Notes under the pieces: generated by a model
Databases searched by the model: none
What the model was told of the DNA's origin: nothing
What the model saw: only the letters and a program-made list of their open reading frames with translations
Source: Ceriagrion tenellum
Taxonomy: Eukaryota; Arthropoda; Insecta; Odonata; Coenagrionidae
Assembly: GCA_963169105.1 (NCBI GenBank)
Contig: OY720642.1
Span: 74,440,716 to 74,504,715 of the forward strand
Direction of reading: 5' to 3'
DNA: 64,000 bases
Made by a program: the position numbers and the translations under genes
In this document: positions 43,700-55,990 of the stretch, piece by piece
How positions within the stretch are numbered: position 1 is the first letter of the stretch
How the letters are laid out: every line of letters starts with the position of its first letter

Positions 43700-44420
43700 T
43701 TAAGAACCGTTGTGATAATGATCGATGAAGCTGCTCTTTTTTCTTTATTTACAATATCATGCACAAGTATAATTCAATCAATAATCTTCTGTCTCATAGT
43801 CTTTGGGAATGATACATTCAAACAAGTCTTCAGTTTGTTATGATTATCACGAATGAGATAAACGTGATTACTTCCACCATATATGTAACTCAAAAATAGA
43901 TATATTCAATAGTTTATGCCTTAACTTCAAATATTATCCTTAATGTTGAGGAATTGAAGAAATATATTTTAGTTTTACTTAAAATGTTTATTGCAGATCC
44001 GGTTTTGTCGAAAGACAAATCTACGTAAAACTATACAAAGTTATTGTCAATTTCTGAACATGCGGAAACAGACATTGAGCTTCCTGAATAATTTTAATAT
44101 ACTTGCTTGTAAATAGGGTTCAAAATTAAAGAGTCATGTTCTATCCATAAGTAATTATGCTTGTACTTTGCCAGAGATTTTTATGCGCGTTGTACCAGCT
44201 AAATAAAAATCTGCGTAGGAGTACCTACAAACATTATTCATTGTGGATACTATACATTTCCACGTGGTGAATCTTGAATCGGTAGATTGCAATGATATTC
44301 TAGTTTGCTTCTAATAGAAGGAAAACACAGTGTAATTGCATTGGCGTACTTTCACTCGCGGAATACTTTGGTCGATTTCTCTCGGTACTTATCCTGAAGA
44401 CAAGACAATGCATCACGTGG
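43700..44420. other. Unannotated AT-rich stretch
   Basis: No recognised content. Confidence 0.4.
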
Positions 44421-44421
44421 A

Positions 44422-45092
44422 GTGCGTCACGTAGGGTTCACCAAACTTACATTCGAGTCATTTTCACCGTTGGGAACACACACACAAAACACTTGCGGCA
44501 AAACATTAAAGAAACTAGGTTTTGTTGAGCGTATAATAGGAAGGTCCTCGGATGAAAAAGTCAAAGAGAGATGCCACTTCGCTCTGCTTTGGCCACACCT
44601 CGAATACGCCGCGAGCATTTGGGACCCTGGTAAAAAAGATCTAAACAAAAAAAATTCATAAAATACAAAGAAAAGCTGCACGCCTTGTTAAAATCTGCCA
44701 CCAGTGAACATACAGCGTCTCACAACTTTTAGAGGGATTAAGGTGGGAGCCCCTAGAGACTCGGAGGTTGCACGCTAGGCTTAGCTTGCTTGAGAAATTC
44801 AGAGCCAGGGTGTTTCAGAGCGACTCAGAGAATATTATCATGACCCCTCACTACATCTCTAGGTCTGACAAAAGCGATTAGACTTCGCCAAACAGACAGG
44901 TACAAAACATCGTTCTTTCCGCGCACAATAAGCGACCACAATAAAAACTGAGCTCCACTATATACTCTCCCATAATACACGTCACCATTTCACCTCCCAA
45001 AACCTTACTTCTTTACTCGGCTGGTGTCCTAACACCCCCTACCACACGCCCATGCGGCTTCTCACAGGGTTGTAGGTAGATGTAGATAGAGG
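44422..45092 (+). repeat. Family A LINE, copy 7 (longest with RT sequence)
   Basis: The most informative family A copy. 44440-44660 reads KTLKKLGFVERIIGRSSDEK and PHLEYAASIWDPGKKDLN, the RT thumb region of CR1/Jockey-type LINEs. In shifted frames it then reads LLEGLRWEPLETRRLHARLS and TDRYK-SFFPRTISDHNKN, ending at a stop before the 3' UTR. The UTR ends with the CCATGCGG hairpin (inner stem diverged) and GTAGATGTAGATAGA. The N-terminal RT and endonuclease are missing. Frameshifts make it inactive. Confidence 0.8.
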
Positions 45093-45916
45093 CCGTAGAG
45101 TTAGTCTATAAAGCCATTGTCTCGTCCTCTCTGGGGCTGCCTTTTATTCTGGCTCATATGGGCGCAGAAGACCCCGCTCTAGTCACCCTTGACGTGTTCC
45201 ATTCATCCCCTCAAGGAATTCTCCGGTTACGCACCATCGTCACAGAACCCCTCATTTCTTAAAACCCCACCCCGTTACCTATCTCATCTTTTCTTTACGA
45301 GTTCCGAGACCCATTGGGATATTATCAAATAACTTCCGCGTCGCTATCTTCTAAGTATTTCTTCGTCTCACCTGCGATTCTCGGAGCTTCCATTCCTTCG
45401 TCTCCCCTTTGTTGTCACGCAGGGGACTTGGCCGTATCTCACTTTTCCTTTCCTGTAATATATTTCCGAGACTGACATGACGTCCCTCTCTCTAAATTAA
45501 ATTCCATTCTTTTATTGCGTTGACATGTGATATGAACGTACTTGATCTTTGCGATGATTCTTTGTCGGGAGTAAAAAACGGTAGAAATGTGTTTTGATAT
45601 ATTGCAAAAACTTCAACTCAATTATAGTCATCGTTTAAGTTTTATGTAATAAAAATTCATGCGAAATAGTTACTACCAGAGGAAAGCTTGGTCACAATAT
45701 CATTATAAATTATTCTTGCGTCCTAACTTCACACCATGCGTTGGAGCGGAGATATATGGCTGGACAGAATTAAATATGTACTGCTCTCGCTGAATTCCCT
45801 TAATGTGTGGAGTTATAGCCTTTTAGATTGTTATGGAGAATACAGCCAAATTTGGTAAATATGTTGCGACTTTGAGGAATTAGAAATATCAATGCTTTGA
45901 AGATGTAAGTGCTTGT
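45093..45916. other. Unannotated stretch
   Basis: 45110-45430 is slightly GC-richer; the rest is AT-rich. No ORF or repeat recognised. Confidence 0.35.
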
Positions 45917-45920
45917 TTAA

Positions 45921-46052
45921 CCCTTTAAGTGCGGCATGACGTGATTTCACGTCATGGTTATCTTTACGCTGGTGCTGATGACGTGATATCACGTCATCAG
46001 CACCAGCGTACAAATACAATACGTGATATCACGTCATGGCGTACTCAAAGGA
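45921..46052. mobile_element. piggyBac-type MITE with a 46-bp perfect palindrome
   Basis: 132 bp flanked by TTAA (45917-45920 and 46053-46056). The ends are inverted: CCCTTTAAGTGCGGCATGAC on the left against CCTTTGAGTACGCCATGACG, the reverse complement of the right. CCCTTT next to TTAA is a common piggyBac-type terminus. The centre holds a perfect 46-bp palindrome (45965-46010). TGACGTGA/TCACGTCA pairs occur three times across the element. No coding capacity. Confidence 0.8.
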
Positions 46053-46056
46053 TTAA

Positions 46057-48229
46057 GCCAAAAAAAGGTGAGTGATTACCTCATGTATGCCAAGAAATAT
46101 ACGTGATATTGGTCTTGAGAAGTAGCAAGTTATAGTAAACTTTATGAAGTTTGAGAAAGATCTTGTTACTAAAAGGAAATGTCTCTTTTTTACGTAAATT
46201 ATTTTTTATCACAAAGCCTTTATTTGGTAGGTATGAATCCCTTTCAGCGTAGTTTAGTTGCTTCTTTAAAGTGAATGTTCCCTTTGCGAGTGTGACCCTT
46301 GATCGACCGTATGGGCTTAAAATCTAGTCGATTCTCATTATCTTAGATTTCTGGTCCAGGGGGATAGTTTTCTCAAGGCTGATACTTTTCATTTCATGTG
46401 TTATGCTTAATGGGCTAATTTTTCATGCACACCAAAATTTACCCCCACCCTTAACGCAGTAATTATTTTTTTTCAAAAGCAATTTTTCTGTCACGGCTGC
46501 CATTACGTTTGATACGTATCAGCAAACTGTTTTTGGACTTCAAATTTCTTAAGTACATTGTCAGTAGGCTGATAATTATCGCCCTCCGTACTAGCAAACT
46601 TCAGAAAATAATAGCGTTGAGTGAGTTTCAAGTGATTATGAAATAGAGTCGTTTCGAAGGCTCCTTCCCATTCTCCCTTCATCTAGGGTTGCTTTCATTG
46701 AGGAATTTTTTTTTAAGGCTCTACGGCGTTTTTCAATTAGATGTGGTAACTCGGGAATATTTCTGTATCTGTCTTCCCCCTTTACCCTGCTTAAAACCAG
46801 TATGCCCTTTTCCTAACCAAATTTGACGATAATTAAACGATGTTTTCTGTATGTTGGACCAAAAGTGTACAATTTATTACCACGTTCATGTATTGAATCT
46901 AATTCTGTAAAAATATTATCGAAAATTGTTGTCTTCGATTCTCAACAACGAGATTGTGGAGGACATTATTATGAATATGTTTGATATAACTCTATAAATT
47001 GTCAATTTGTAGCTTCTTTAGGTACCAACTTACATTTTTAAGTAATTGTCTTGGTCTCAGTACATGAGTTATATGTACATTAAAGTGTTAAAGCATAACA
47101 TACAATCATTTGATGGTAACCTTAAACTGGTTATCTTTCAAGACTACCTAATGTTACTGGCAACTTGCTTTTGTGAATGTAAATTGTGTTGGCGTTTAAA
47201 AAATTAGTAACATTATTTATAATTAGTTGTCTTAACGCACTAGGGAATGTAAAAATTCACTGAAAAATCGAGAGGTGAGGTATAAATCACATGAAATTGA
47301 AAAATATTGATTAAAAACTGCAACAAGCTGTAACAGTAATCTATAGGTAAGTTATGAAACTTAAATGGTAGTTATGAAACTCTTTCGTGCCGCATATTGC
47401 GAGATACGTAAATATTAACTGATGGGTTTTCTGTCAATGGAAGCAAAGTGCATAAAAATAAAATGATAAGATTTCATTCAACCTATTGTTTAATTGGTAT
47501 ATAATACGCCCTATATTTGGACATTATTTTGAGGATACAATCCCATTGCGTGAAATAAAGGTTCTATATTTGTCGCTCGTGGCTCTTGATCTAGGTTAAG
47601 ACTCAAATTGTTTGTACTATTTCCGTAATTTCTACAATTGAGAAACTCCATGAAATTTTTTCAAAATAAATCATATAGTGATTTATCACTATTCTTCTTT
47701 TATTCCCAGCGAGAACTTAAATTAGATATTGTTTACCGCTTGGATAGAAATGTGTTCCAGATATAATTACAATGGAGATTTTAATTTTTGTCATTGATTG
47801 TCCTGCTAAAAATTTGCTTATTGAATTATGAAGCGCTAATTAAACGAAAAGCCCTGAGTGTGTTTTCGAAGAAAGTGAATGGGTGGATATTTTTGAAAGT
47901 TTTTTTTCTCTTTAGGTTGCTTCAGGATATAGTGTGTATGAAAATTCAGGAATTCTGGGAAACTCAGAACGACTATTAGTATTGATTTGATATTCATGGA
48001 ACTATTTTCCATCTTTAACGGTGGCCATTCGGTCATAAAATTCATCTAGAATCCGTTATTTTTAATGCATGAATTGGTTTCTGCTAATTGTGATATGGAG
48101 TGCTTATCTCCAGTGGATTATCTCCACTGGATCTCCAGTGCTTACGTTCGATTTTAGTTAGTTTTAAGCTAACATCCACAGGTATTTATGAGTATCGGAA
48201 GAAATGCGACATTTTGCGACCATTATTAG
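46057..48229. other. Unannotated AT-rich stretch (~2.2 kb)
   Basis: The longest repeat-free stretch in the window. Only short low-complexity ORFs are present, and the start contains the 24-base block shared with 40859-40882. Confidence 0.45.
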
Positions 48230-48568
48230 GCCGGAGGCTACACGTTGGCGTCAGCTTGATTGAGAAATAGAACTGGTGTGTTTCAGAGCGACACAAGGAG
48301 TATTGTTATGACACCTCTCTACATCTCGTGGCCTTGCAGTAGCGATAACATAAGAGAGATACATTGCCGAACAGATTGGTACAAAACTCGTCCTTTCTTC
48401 GTACTATAATCCATCTCAATGAAAAACTTAGCTCCACTAAATACACTCCCATAATTCACGTCACCATTTCACCTCCCAAAACCTTATCCCTTACATATTT
48501 ACACGGCTGGTGTCCTAACACCCCATGTGACACGCCCATGTGGCGGTTCGCAGGGTAGTATGTAGATG
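48230..48568 (+). repeat. Family A LINE tail, copy 8
   Basis: From CGGAGGCTACACG through the UTR to GACACGCCCATGTGGCGGTT, CGCAGGG and GTAGATGAA. Confidence 0.8.
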
Positions 48569-48776
48569 AAATAAAAGAGAAAAAGTCTCCGGAAGCCGTA
48601 AACAATTGGCACCCTTCGTCAACAAACACCAAATTTACTGTGTTGGTGTGCTGGAAAAACCACAGCAGAGACCAACCACAGCCTCTCAACCAAGAATACC
48701 CCCCCTGTGGTGGTTTACGGGAATGTTACTTCCTCGCCAGGGACCAAACACAGACGCACACACACAACCCAAATAG

Positions 48777-49039
48777 GATCCTTTGCAAGGGCTAATGGGA
48801 CCCCGCTAAGGATGTTTGGGTTATAACCTGGGATCCTTCACAGGGCCTCGTCCTGTTGTGTTGATTTGACCACGCTCTTTTTGAGCTGATTCTCCCAGAA
48901 TTTGGGCCCATTTTTGTGTGTGAGTGAGTGATTTTGTGTGCTTGTGAGTGTGCTTGCGTAAATAACCGGGCATCCTTAGCGGGGTCTCATTAGCCCTGTG
49001 AAGGATCCCAGGTTATAACCAAAACATCCTTAGCGGGGT
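48777..49039. repeat. Inverted-repeat element with 47-bp arms
   Basis: The left arm (48800-48846) and right arm (48993-49039) are reverse complements at 46 of 47 positions. The module ACCCCGCTAAGGATG occurs once on the left and twice, inverted, on the right (48971-48985 and 49025-49039). A GGATCC...GGGCTAATG block is likewise present on both sides. The centre includes a GT-rich run. No terminal TA or TTAA was found and there is no coding content. Confidence 0.7.
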
Positions 49040-49452
49040 AAAGTAATGATAAAATCGTATCCATTTGTAAGTTTCTTCACTTCTATTTTCCATACAAGCC
49101 CATATTATCACACCCCGAGTTCTAACTTAAAACCTAGCAAGCATAACAAGTCTCCTTTTTCGTTGACTTAGCATCTTTCCTCGATAGCTAGTGAACAAGC
49201 GCTTGGTGATGACGCGTCCATGACGTCATAGCGCTCGATGCCCACTAGGTTTCAAGGCAAGATTGCTTGATTTGCCAAGTTCGAAAACGGCCTTAACCAC
49301 GCATGCACCACTGTCTGTAGCCGTCACGTAATGTAGCGGCAATTGTAAGCCTCCCATGGGGACAAACTATTAAAGAAGTTTTTACATGAGAAGCGTCAAG
49401 GAAGCTAGTGTATAGCCAAGTACTCATGAGTTTATTTTTGTGGCAAAATGCT
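49040..49452. other. Unannotated stretch
   Basis: No gene or shared repeat recognised. Confidence 0.35.
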
Positions 49453-49456
49453 TTAA

Positions 49457-49954
49457 CACTAGAACCACTGGGTTCAGCTAGCCCCCTAAAACCGCGGCTG
49501 GGACAAAAATATCCGATAGGTTTTCGGACAATTCCAAGATCAGTTAATCGCCGCACTTTCTCAAAAAGGATTTATTTACTTAAGGACAGTTTCCAGTTGA
49601 AGATAAAATTATTTTTAACGTCATTCAAGTAAGATTTATAATTTCCGGTTTATATTTATTTATTAAATATTGCATGAGTAATAACTTAAAATTTTGCGCA
49701 TAGCGTCTCATTTCTAACAATTTATGTGTAAAAATATGCAAATAACAGAAAACATTTTTTCCTTTCTCGTTCTAGTAGGTTTTTCATAGTGGGTGGGTAG
49801 GTAAAAGCCTGTAAGCTTTTTCATTATTTTCATATTAGCCAAGGTAAGAGGAGCTATTCAACGTGTATTCACTCAGAAAACGAAAAATCTTAAGAGAGGC
49901 ATTGCTCATCGAGAGTTGTAATGGGGAAAAAATGTCCCGTCAGTGGTTCTAGTG
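49457..49954. mobile_element. piggyBac-type non-autonomous element (498 bp)
   Basis: Flanked by TTAA (49453-49456 and 49955-49958). Perfect 14-bp terminal inverted repeats: CACTAGAACCACTG at the left and CAGTGGTTCTAGTG at the right. A short 74-codon ORF inside (49408-49632) overlaps the left boundary and is not a transposase. It is thus a MITE or an internally deleted element. Confidence 0.8.
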
Positions 49955-49958
49955 TTAA

Positions 49959-50289
49959 GGTTACCGTAGTCAAATATAACATTATACCACCGGACTTTTT
50001 TATCTGCCTAAAACATTTTTATTTTCCCTTCAGATACTTTAAAAACAAAAATAAAACCTGGTAAATACTCAACGAAATTACTCTTTGGATATATAGTGAA
50101 AAAGTTGTAGGAGTTTTTGCTCCATAAAATTTTGTTATAATTATGTTGACGTCAAGTATATAAGCTCAGATATCTTTATTGAATGCATGTTCTAGTGCTT
50201 ATTTTGTACTGCTTTATATTTAGCGTTGAAACATTTATGCACACATATGTGTTTTCTAACTTTATTCTTGCTTTGCTGGAATAAATATA
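49959..50289. other. Unannotated AT-rich stretch
   Basis: Nothing recognised. Confidence 0.4.
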
Positions 50290-50395
50290 ATGACGCAGGC
50301 GTGACAGTCAAAAACACAGGAAACACCAAAAGAAGAAAACTCACAGCATTATTTGATGTTTCGGCGGTTCAACACAACTGCCTTCTTCAGAATAT
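50290..50395 (-). repeat. Penelope-like element tail with hammerhead-like box
   Basis: Minus-strand reading from 50392: CTGAAGAAGGCAGTTGTG, a hairpin closed by CCGCC, GAAAC, then CTGTGAGTTTTCTTCTTTTG and GACTGTCACGCCTGCG. It is the same tail family as 58599-58742 (GTGAGTTTTACTTTTTTTG, AGTCACGCCTGTG). Box and hairpin fit the hammerhead-like pattern, but helix III is degenerate. Confidence 0.55.
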
Positions 50396-51729
50396 TAGGA
50401 GATAATCGGAGACCACTGGTCACCTCAAGAGGTGGCAAAGAATTGAGACCCTAGTTTTCTTGTGTTCTCCTACGGGCCCATACATCAATCAGGATTGAAT
50501 GTAATGTATAATTTGATTTTAAAGTGGAAAATCATTTATTGAGCATTTGAATGATACAGAAGTCATTACAAATATGCGCAAGCATGCAATTTAATCACGA
50601 AACCTAAGCATAACATTACAATAGATGTTATAATTTAAGTTTTTCACAGAATTATGATGTCAACGCAAACAGTTCGCTCAAAAAACAGTTAAAAATATGT
50701 ACATTTTGTAAAACCAGAGAAAAATAATCAGAGTCCTCCTGAGCCTTTTAATGGTTCATCAGAAGGATCTTAAATACAAATTTAAATCACCATAAAGTGT
50801 TATATAGGTATTTTGCCTTCTCCACGCATGAGTGATTTTATCTACTGTATTACTTTAATTATAATTAGGAGATGATAAGATGAAAATATATATATTTATA
50901 TAAATTGTGTATATGATGATGAATGTTTTGTATGGTATAATTGATGGAAGTCCAAGCACAGAATCGGCGTAAGAGTTTTCCAAATTTATAGGTATTTATA
51001 ATACTACGCTATGTAATTTTATAATAAATTATTTATCCATTTCAGCAATATAATTTCCTCGACCTAAGTCCGCAAAGGTGGCCGCAGTCCAACTGTCTAA
51101 TCCGTAGGAGAGGCAAGGGGAGCAACGAGAGACTGGCGCTTATTTTGGCGAGTCAAGTCACGCGCGAATCCCAGTTCGCGGGCCCATCGTTCGCAGAGGT
51201 TCGCAGACCAATCGTGCATTCAGATCCCTCCTCATTGCCTTAAGTATTCTCTCTCCGGTTTTATTTTAAGCCCTCCGATAAACTGCCAAACATTCACTCC
51301 TGATTGATATATGTACCCGTCGGAAAACACCAGCCGAAACTAGGACCTCAAAATGCTCTCCCCGCCTCTTAAGTTCGCCGTTGGTCACTGAGTGCCGTGT
51401 AAAATAAGTTTTTTTTAAAGCTAAGTCCAAAATAAACCCCTTAGACCTCGTTTCACGTTAGTTCATCTGTTTGTGCGTTGGAACTTACCGTACGTTAAGT
51501 GAAGGGAAATTATATCAAAATTCTGTATTAAATATTTTTATTTTCTTAAAGTTACGTTTCGAACTTACAATGAGTTTATATTTCATTGGGTAATGTAACT
51601 TATTTTTTACTGTCGATTATGATTCACGTAGATTGAACTTATGATCCCATCGCTTACGAGGGTCCAAATTTGCCGAATTGTGCAAAAGGTTAATACCCAG
51701 AATCTCTCACTTTTACAATCGAGAGGAGT
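50396..51729. other. Unannotated stretch
   Basis: 51060-51300 is GC-richer; the rest is AT-rich. No gene recognised. Confidence 0.4.
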
Positions 51730-52294
51730 TTAAGGTATTTGATCGAAATATTATTTCACCTAGAAATCAATGAAATCAGGCTCATTTTAATAATGACATC
51801 TTACCCTTCCAAAGATACCAAAATGTCAACACCTTACCACACTACTTCCCGAGACATTTGTCAAAAATGCCAGCAATTTTATATAGGAAATTGTAGTCAC
51901 GTGTGTGCAATCCAGAGAGACCTTATTTGAAAATTGAGGAATTTCTAACTCTTAGATGTCGTCAAGAATTTAACGGCGTGTCGTTTGATTGTTTTTTCAA
52001 CCATTTTTGAAAATCAATCATATTGTCACCACAGTAAGTTTTTCAGAATCACAAATAACCTTCCGTTGTGAAGGACTTTTAAACGTACTGTGCGAAACAA
52101 AATTGTCAAATTAAAGACTTCTGGAGGTATTTTAAATTAATTTATTTATAAATTCAGTCATGTAGAAGTATAATATTGCACCGTTAATAATGCAATATTT
52201 AATCCTCTCGTCGTACAGCTGCTGAAATTAAAACGTATAATTTGAATATGGTCTTCATTATGACTAGGGAACTATCTTGCTCAAACTGTATTAA
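51730..52294 (-). repeat. Family C repeat, copy 6
   Basis: TTAA at both ends (51730-51733 and 52291-52294). The ends are GGTATTTGATCGAAATA and CTTGCTCAAACTGTA, and it is collinear with the other copies. Confidence 0.75.
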
Positions 52295-53641
52295 GTATTC
52301 TCAGAGAGAACAAAAAGGGAAATAATCGGAAAATAAATTGACATATTATTACGTCTATATTCTTTAATTTGAGCAAGCGCTAAGAGATGTCAGAACTAGA
52401 ATGATGAAAATTTGCTTATTTAAGTTGTTTAGGGGTGATAAACATACATTCATGAGAAAAAATTTAATATAGAAAATTATTTCACCTAAAACGTATTTTT
52501 ACTAATTTTCTACTAAAACGTTCTGGAAGGCGGGGATACTACTGAAAATTTCCCTATTCCAATGCAGGATCAGGCTTATGTTCTAATGGTAATCGTTTGG
52601 TATTGGTATCTTATTTTCGCTAACCACCGTTATCGAAACGCATTATTATCTTCTTTAGAAACCGGCTTATCGCATATCTCCTTGGTATATTAGTTTATTT
52701 TCCATAACTACGACTTAAATGTTTCCATGAAACGACAGCTATGTAATTTCCCGTCCTAAAAATATTTAGAGGTAATGTAACTAACTACTACTTTGGCATA
52801 TCTGAAGGAAGAAGCTGATTTAAACCGAAATGTTATTATCCTGTAAATAGAACAGATAAATTTAAATTGTACTTTGTTATTTTCGCAGCTGCTGTAAACA
52901 TTTTGCGGGAACATATCTCAAGATTAGCGAGAAAAGACACCGCCACTTAAGACATGGCAACTCTATTACAAGAAATATAAGAAACTTATATTGGATAATA
53001 TAAAAAAAGGAGATTTTGATATAAATCGGAAAATTTTGTATGACTCATAACTCCTTCGGATTACCGTAGTACAGAAGTTGCATGACTTTTTTGTTGTAGG
53101 TTTTGCTTTGGATATTCTAGTTTAATCGTAAAAATGCGAAATCCTCAAGCAATTTGAAGGATATAACGCATCAAAACAAGAAGACTCGAGGTTAACTAAA
53201 AAAATTAAAGATTCGTTCTCTACCTATAATAATTGACTATAAACATTGAAAACGAGTCCAATTTCTACAGTATTACGTCTTCTTTAGACGCCAAAGAATC
53301 AAAAGACGTAAACTTAATGCTGACGTGTTTAAGTTGAAATATCGGAAAACAATCAAGTAAATTGCATGTAAGCTATATAAATAATCCCCAATAGTTCCTA
53401 AAATTAGTATTCATGCCTTTGGGACCGAGTTTAAAATATTCCGAATTCGTAGTGAACTAAGCCCTAGCGAAAACAAAATTGGTATTAACACATTTCAACC
53501 CAAGGCTGCATCGCTTGCTGCGATATATCGTATGTAGTGACTTTAGCGTCATCTACTTCAGGCGCAAATTAAAAAAGATCTTTAAATAAGAGGATAATAG
53601 GTTCTTAATTTATTAATAATTATTTTAATTGTTTATACTCA
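52295..53641. other. Unannotated AT-rich stretch
   Basis: No ORF, RNA gene or shared repeat recognised over 1.3 kb. Confidence 0.4.
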
Positions 53642-53860
53642 GTGAATTTGTTAACAAAAAACTATGTGATGATTTCGTTTGGAAAAAGTCGCATGGCCTG
53701 CATGGTCCGTATCAAAATAACAAACATGGCGGTAAGTCGTGAATGTGAGAAACGACCCGGGCGGCATTATTACTCAGCCAGTTGGTGCAATGATTTTTCT
53801 GACTGCAGATTAGACAAAAGAATTGCAGTTTTCAAATTCCCCAGTGATTTAGCGAGATAA
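53642..53860 (+). CDS. Short ORF with a THAP-like N-terminus
   Basis: 72 codons. The second half, from the Met at 53726, reads YYSASWCNDFSDCRLDKRIA then VFKFPSD. This resembles the start of THAP zinc-finger domains, in which a C-x2-4-C pair is followed by F-x-x/K-F-P-x-D. THAP domains bind DNA and occur in host regulators and in P-element-type transposases. The expected first cysteine is replaced by Tyr. The frame stops right after DLAR, before the second C..H pair and the conserved Trp, so it would be at most a first exon or a decayed fragment. No splice donor fits cleanly. Low confidence. Confidence 0.3.
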   Translation: MNLLTKNYVMISFGKSRMACMVRIKITNMAVSRECEKRPGRHYYSASWCNDFSDCRLDKRIAVFKFPSDLAR

Positions 53861-55690
53861 GTACGGTGTGAATAAGATAATTAGATATTTTACAGTTATG
53901 ACCGAAGCCTCTTACTTTTGTATTGACTGAAAGGTGGTACGGTAGGGACAATTTGTATGACCGAAAGCTCTTACTTTTGTATTGACATCTAATTAAATAA
54001 TTTGGCCTATGGTCCTATAGTATGGCTGTGCGAGGATTTATGTGATTTTATGCCAAGTTTGAAAATGAATTCCACTTCATTGTTTCAAATGTTATGTTGA
54101 AGTTTTTGTAATAATGTAAATTGTGTCTTCAGTATCATTATTCACAATAAAGTTTGTGTGAATTCCATTTGGTTTCCTTTCATTGGAAATTATGTACCAA
54201 ACCTAAGAAAAAATATCTAATATCCGGAGACCTCGTGAATTTTCATCATTTGGACCAATATCGGAAGAATGCAGAGGTCATGTTATAGGCTATCGCTCAA
54301 GGTTTCAGTGCTTTGGTTTAAATTTGGTGGGGTTATCGTGGTTGGGAAGCGCCTGACCGCTAGAGTGCTCTGCTAGTAAAGCATTACCGTTGCAGGGAAG
54401 GGGAGCGTCGCGGTCTTGGTTCAACCGATCAATTATCGGTATCGTCGCCAAGACACGGCTTAACCCTTTCTACTACTCTACAATCCTCTAATTTTATACT
54501 TCTCCACATGATGTTTTCGTTCCAATTCGCTTTCACTCATCTGATTTCTTGAAAATTCCCGAGTCTTAGGTTAGAAGTGTTTGACTGATCAAAGTTTAAT
54601 AACTGTAAAAAAACGTGATTTATAAGAGCTTTTGACAGGTGACAAATCTGATTCAGAAAATGTAAGAAAAATGTTAGAGTCGTTAGCAATTTTTTTTTGT
54701 TACCTCTGAGCAATTTGGTATTAAGAGCGTATTGCGTCGTGTTTGGGAAACATGTCATTTGCGAAGGTAGGTGAGCGTATTAGCTTTCAAACTTTGTGGA
54801 ACCTATGTATTTCCACATCTTAAAAGTAACACTGGTTCAATTCCCAGTCTTTCATTTCCCGTCACCGACCATGGTTGCAGCAGTTTATACCATCATCAGG
54901 GTCATCAGGGAAATAAAAGTGTAGAAATTGTACCTGTGATTCTTTTCAAATATGGAAACTTGTCATTTATTAGACAATTTACCTGCTGTTCTAGCAAGCT
55001 TCCTGCTTGACTATTTGGTAGCGGAGTGATTTCACGAAATGGCATTGTGGTTATTTTATCATAAAATCATGCTCTCAGTGACTGTATAGGGAGGATAGAT
55101 TAGTTTTTATGGAAGTTTACCATAATTTTTTACCAGAGTTTTTTATAATAACAGTTTGCGGAGATTTGATCGGCATTCAAAAAATATAAGTGATGGCATA
55201 AAAGACCAGTTCTGGATCGTATCAGAAGATTATTTTTAGAAAATACCCGTAAATAAAGCATTACTAATAAAATGAAATACTGGGAGTAGAGTTACTTTTT
55301 CACATTACGTGCTTCATTAAAATATATTTCGAGAATAATGAAGCAGTTATTTCTGATTATAAATTGATCTGATATATTATTTTGAGATTTTTAAGACCAA
55401 TAAATTGAGCATTTATCTTCCCCAATGAGTTATTTACACCGTCAAGTGCGCATTGAGCCTGCCATTTTCAAATTTTGTATTTATTTACGGCACAAATTAT
55501 TGTCAAACAATAATTATTTAAATTTTGTGTGACTATTTTTTATGATTATGATTGCTAAGAGCCTCAAATCATCAGAAAACTTGGCTTATTCAGTTCATAA
55601 AATGATCCAATCACTTAGACAGTAAACCGTGTGAGTGTCATCTTTGTGAACTTTAACCTCTTATAAGCATTCCTGTAAAGGTCAAATAAA
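53861..55690. other. Unannotated AT-rich stretch
   Basis: A 31-base block (TATGACCGAAG.CTCTTACTT...) is repeated at 53901-53931 and 53957-53987. An AATAAA-like signal is present near 54147. A possible tRNA-like segment at 54330-54430 was considered and rejected. Nothing else assignable. Confidence 0.35.
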
Positions 55691-55704
55691 CGAAGGTACA
55701 TTTT

Positions 55705-55990
55705 ATGTCCGAACCAGCAGGGAAGATGGGAGATCTTATTTTTTCCGGGGCAATCAACCTCTCAGCAGAGAAGGAGATCGGAAGTGAAGTGGAGAGTAGA
55801 TGTGACAATGATGTGGGCGATACTTTTTACAGGGCTCGGATCCATCTTCACAAGATTCAGCCGTGGGAGGATTCAACGTCAGAGGATCGCAACCTTTTTT
55901 TTACGCGTCTACAGACGAGAAAGTGTGACTCTTTCGAGTATCCGCTGAAAAATCTCCGTCTCAGCTTGTCAAAAGATTTACGTTACGGAA
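55705..55990 (+). CDS. Unrecognised open frame, broken by a LINE tail
   Basis: An open frame of about 95 codons starts MSEPAGKMGDLIFSGAINLS. It is acidic, compositionally ordinary for a protein, and richer in G+C than the DNA around it. It runs into family A copy 9 at ~55991, whose sequence supplies the last ~25 codons up to the stop at 56067. I recognise no domain, signal peptide or membrane segment. It could be a chance ORF, an exon, or part of an unrecognised repeat. Confidence 0.25.

Noticed and set aside
50720..50775. CTGATGA box on the minus strand followed by a short hairpin
   Set aside because: No GAAA after the hairpin, so the hammerhead pattern is not met.
54330..54430. tRNA-like segment with a TGGTTCAACC block
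   Set aside because: The B-box match is weak, no A box lies at the right spacing, and no cloverleaf could be drawn.
54880..54915. CTGATGA boxes on the minus strand near CATCATCAGGG
   Set aside because: No helix II hairpin or GAAA in the right position.
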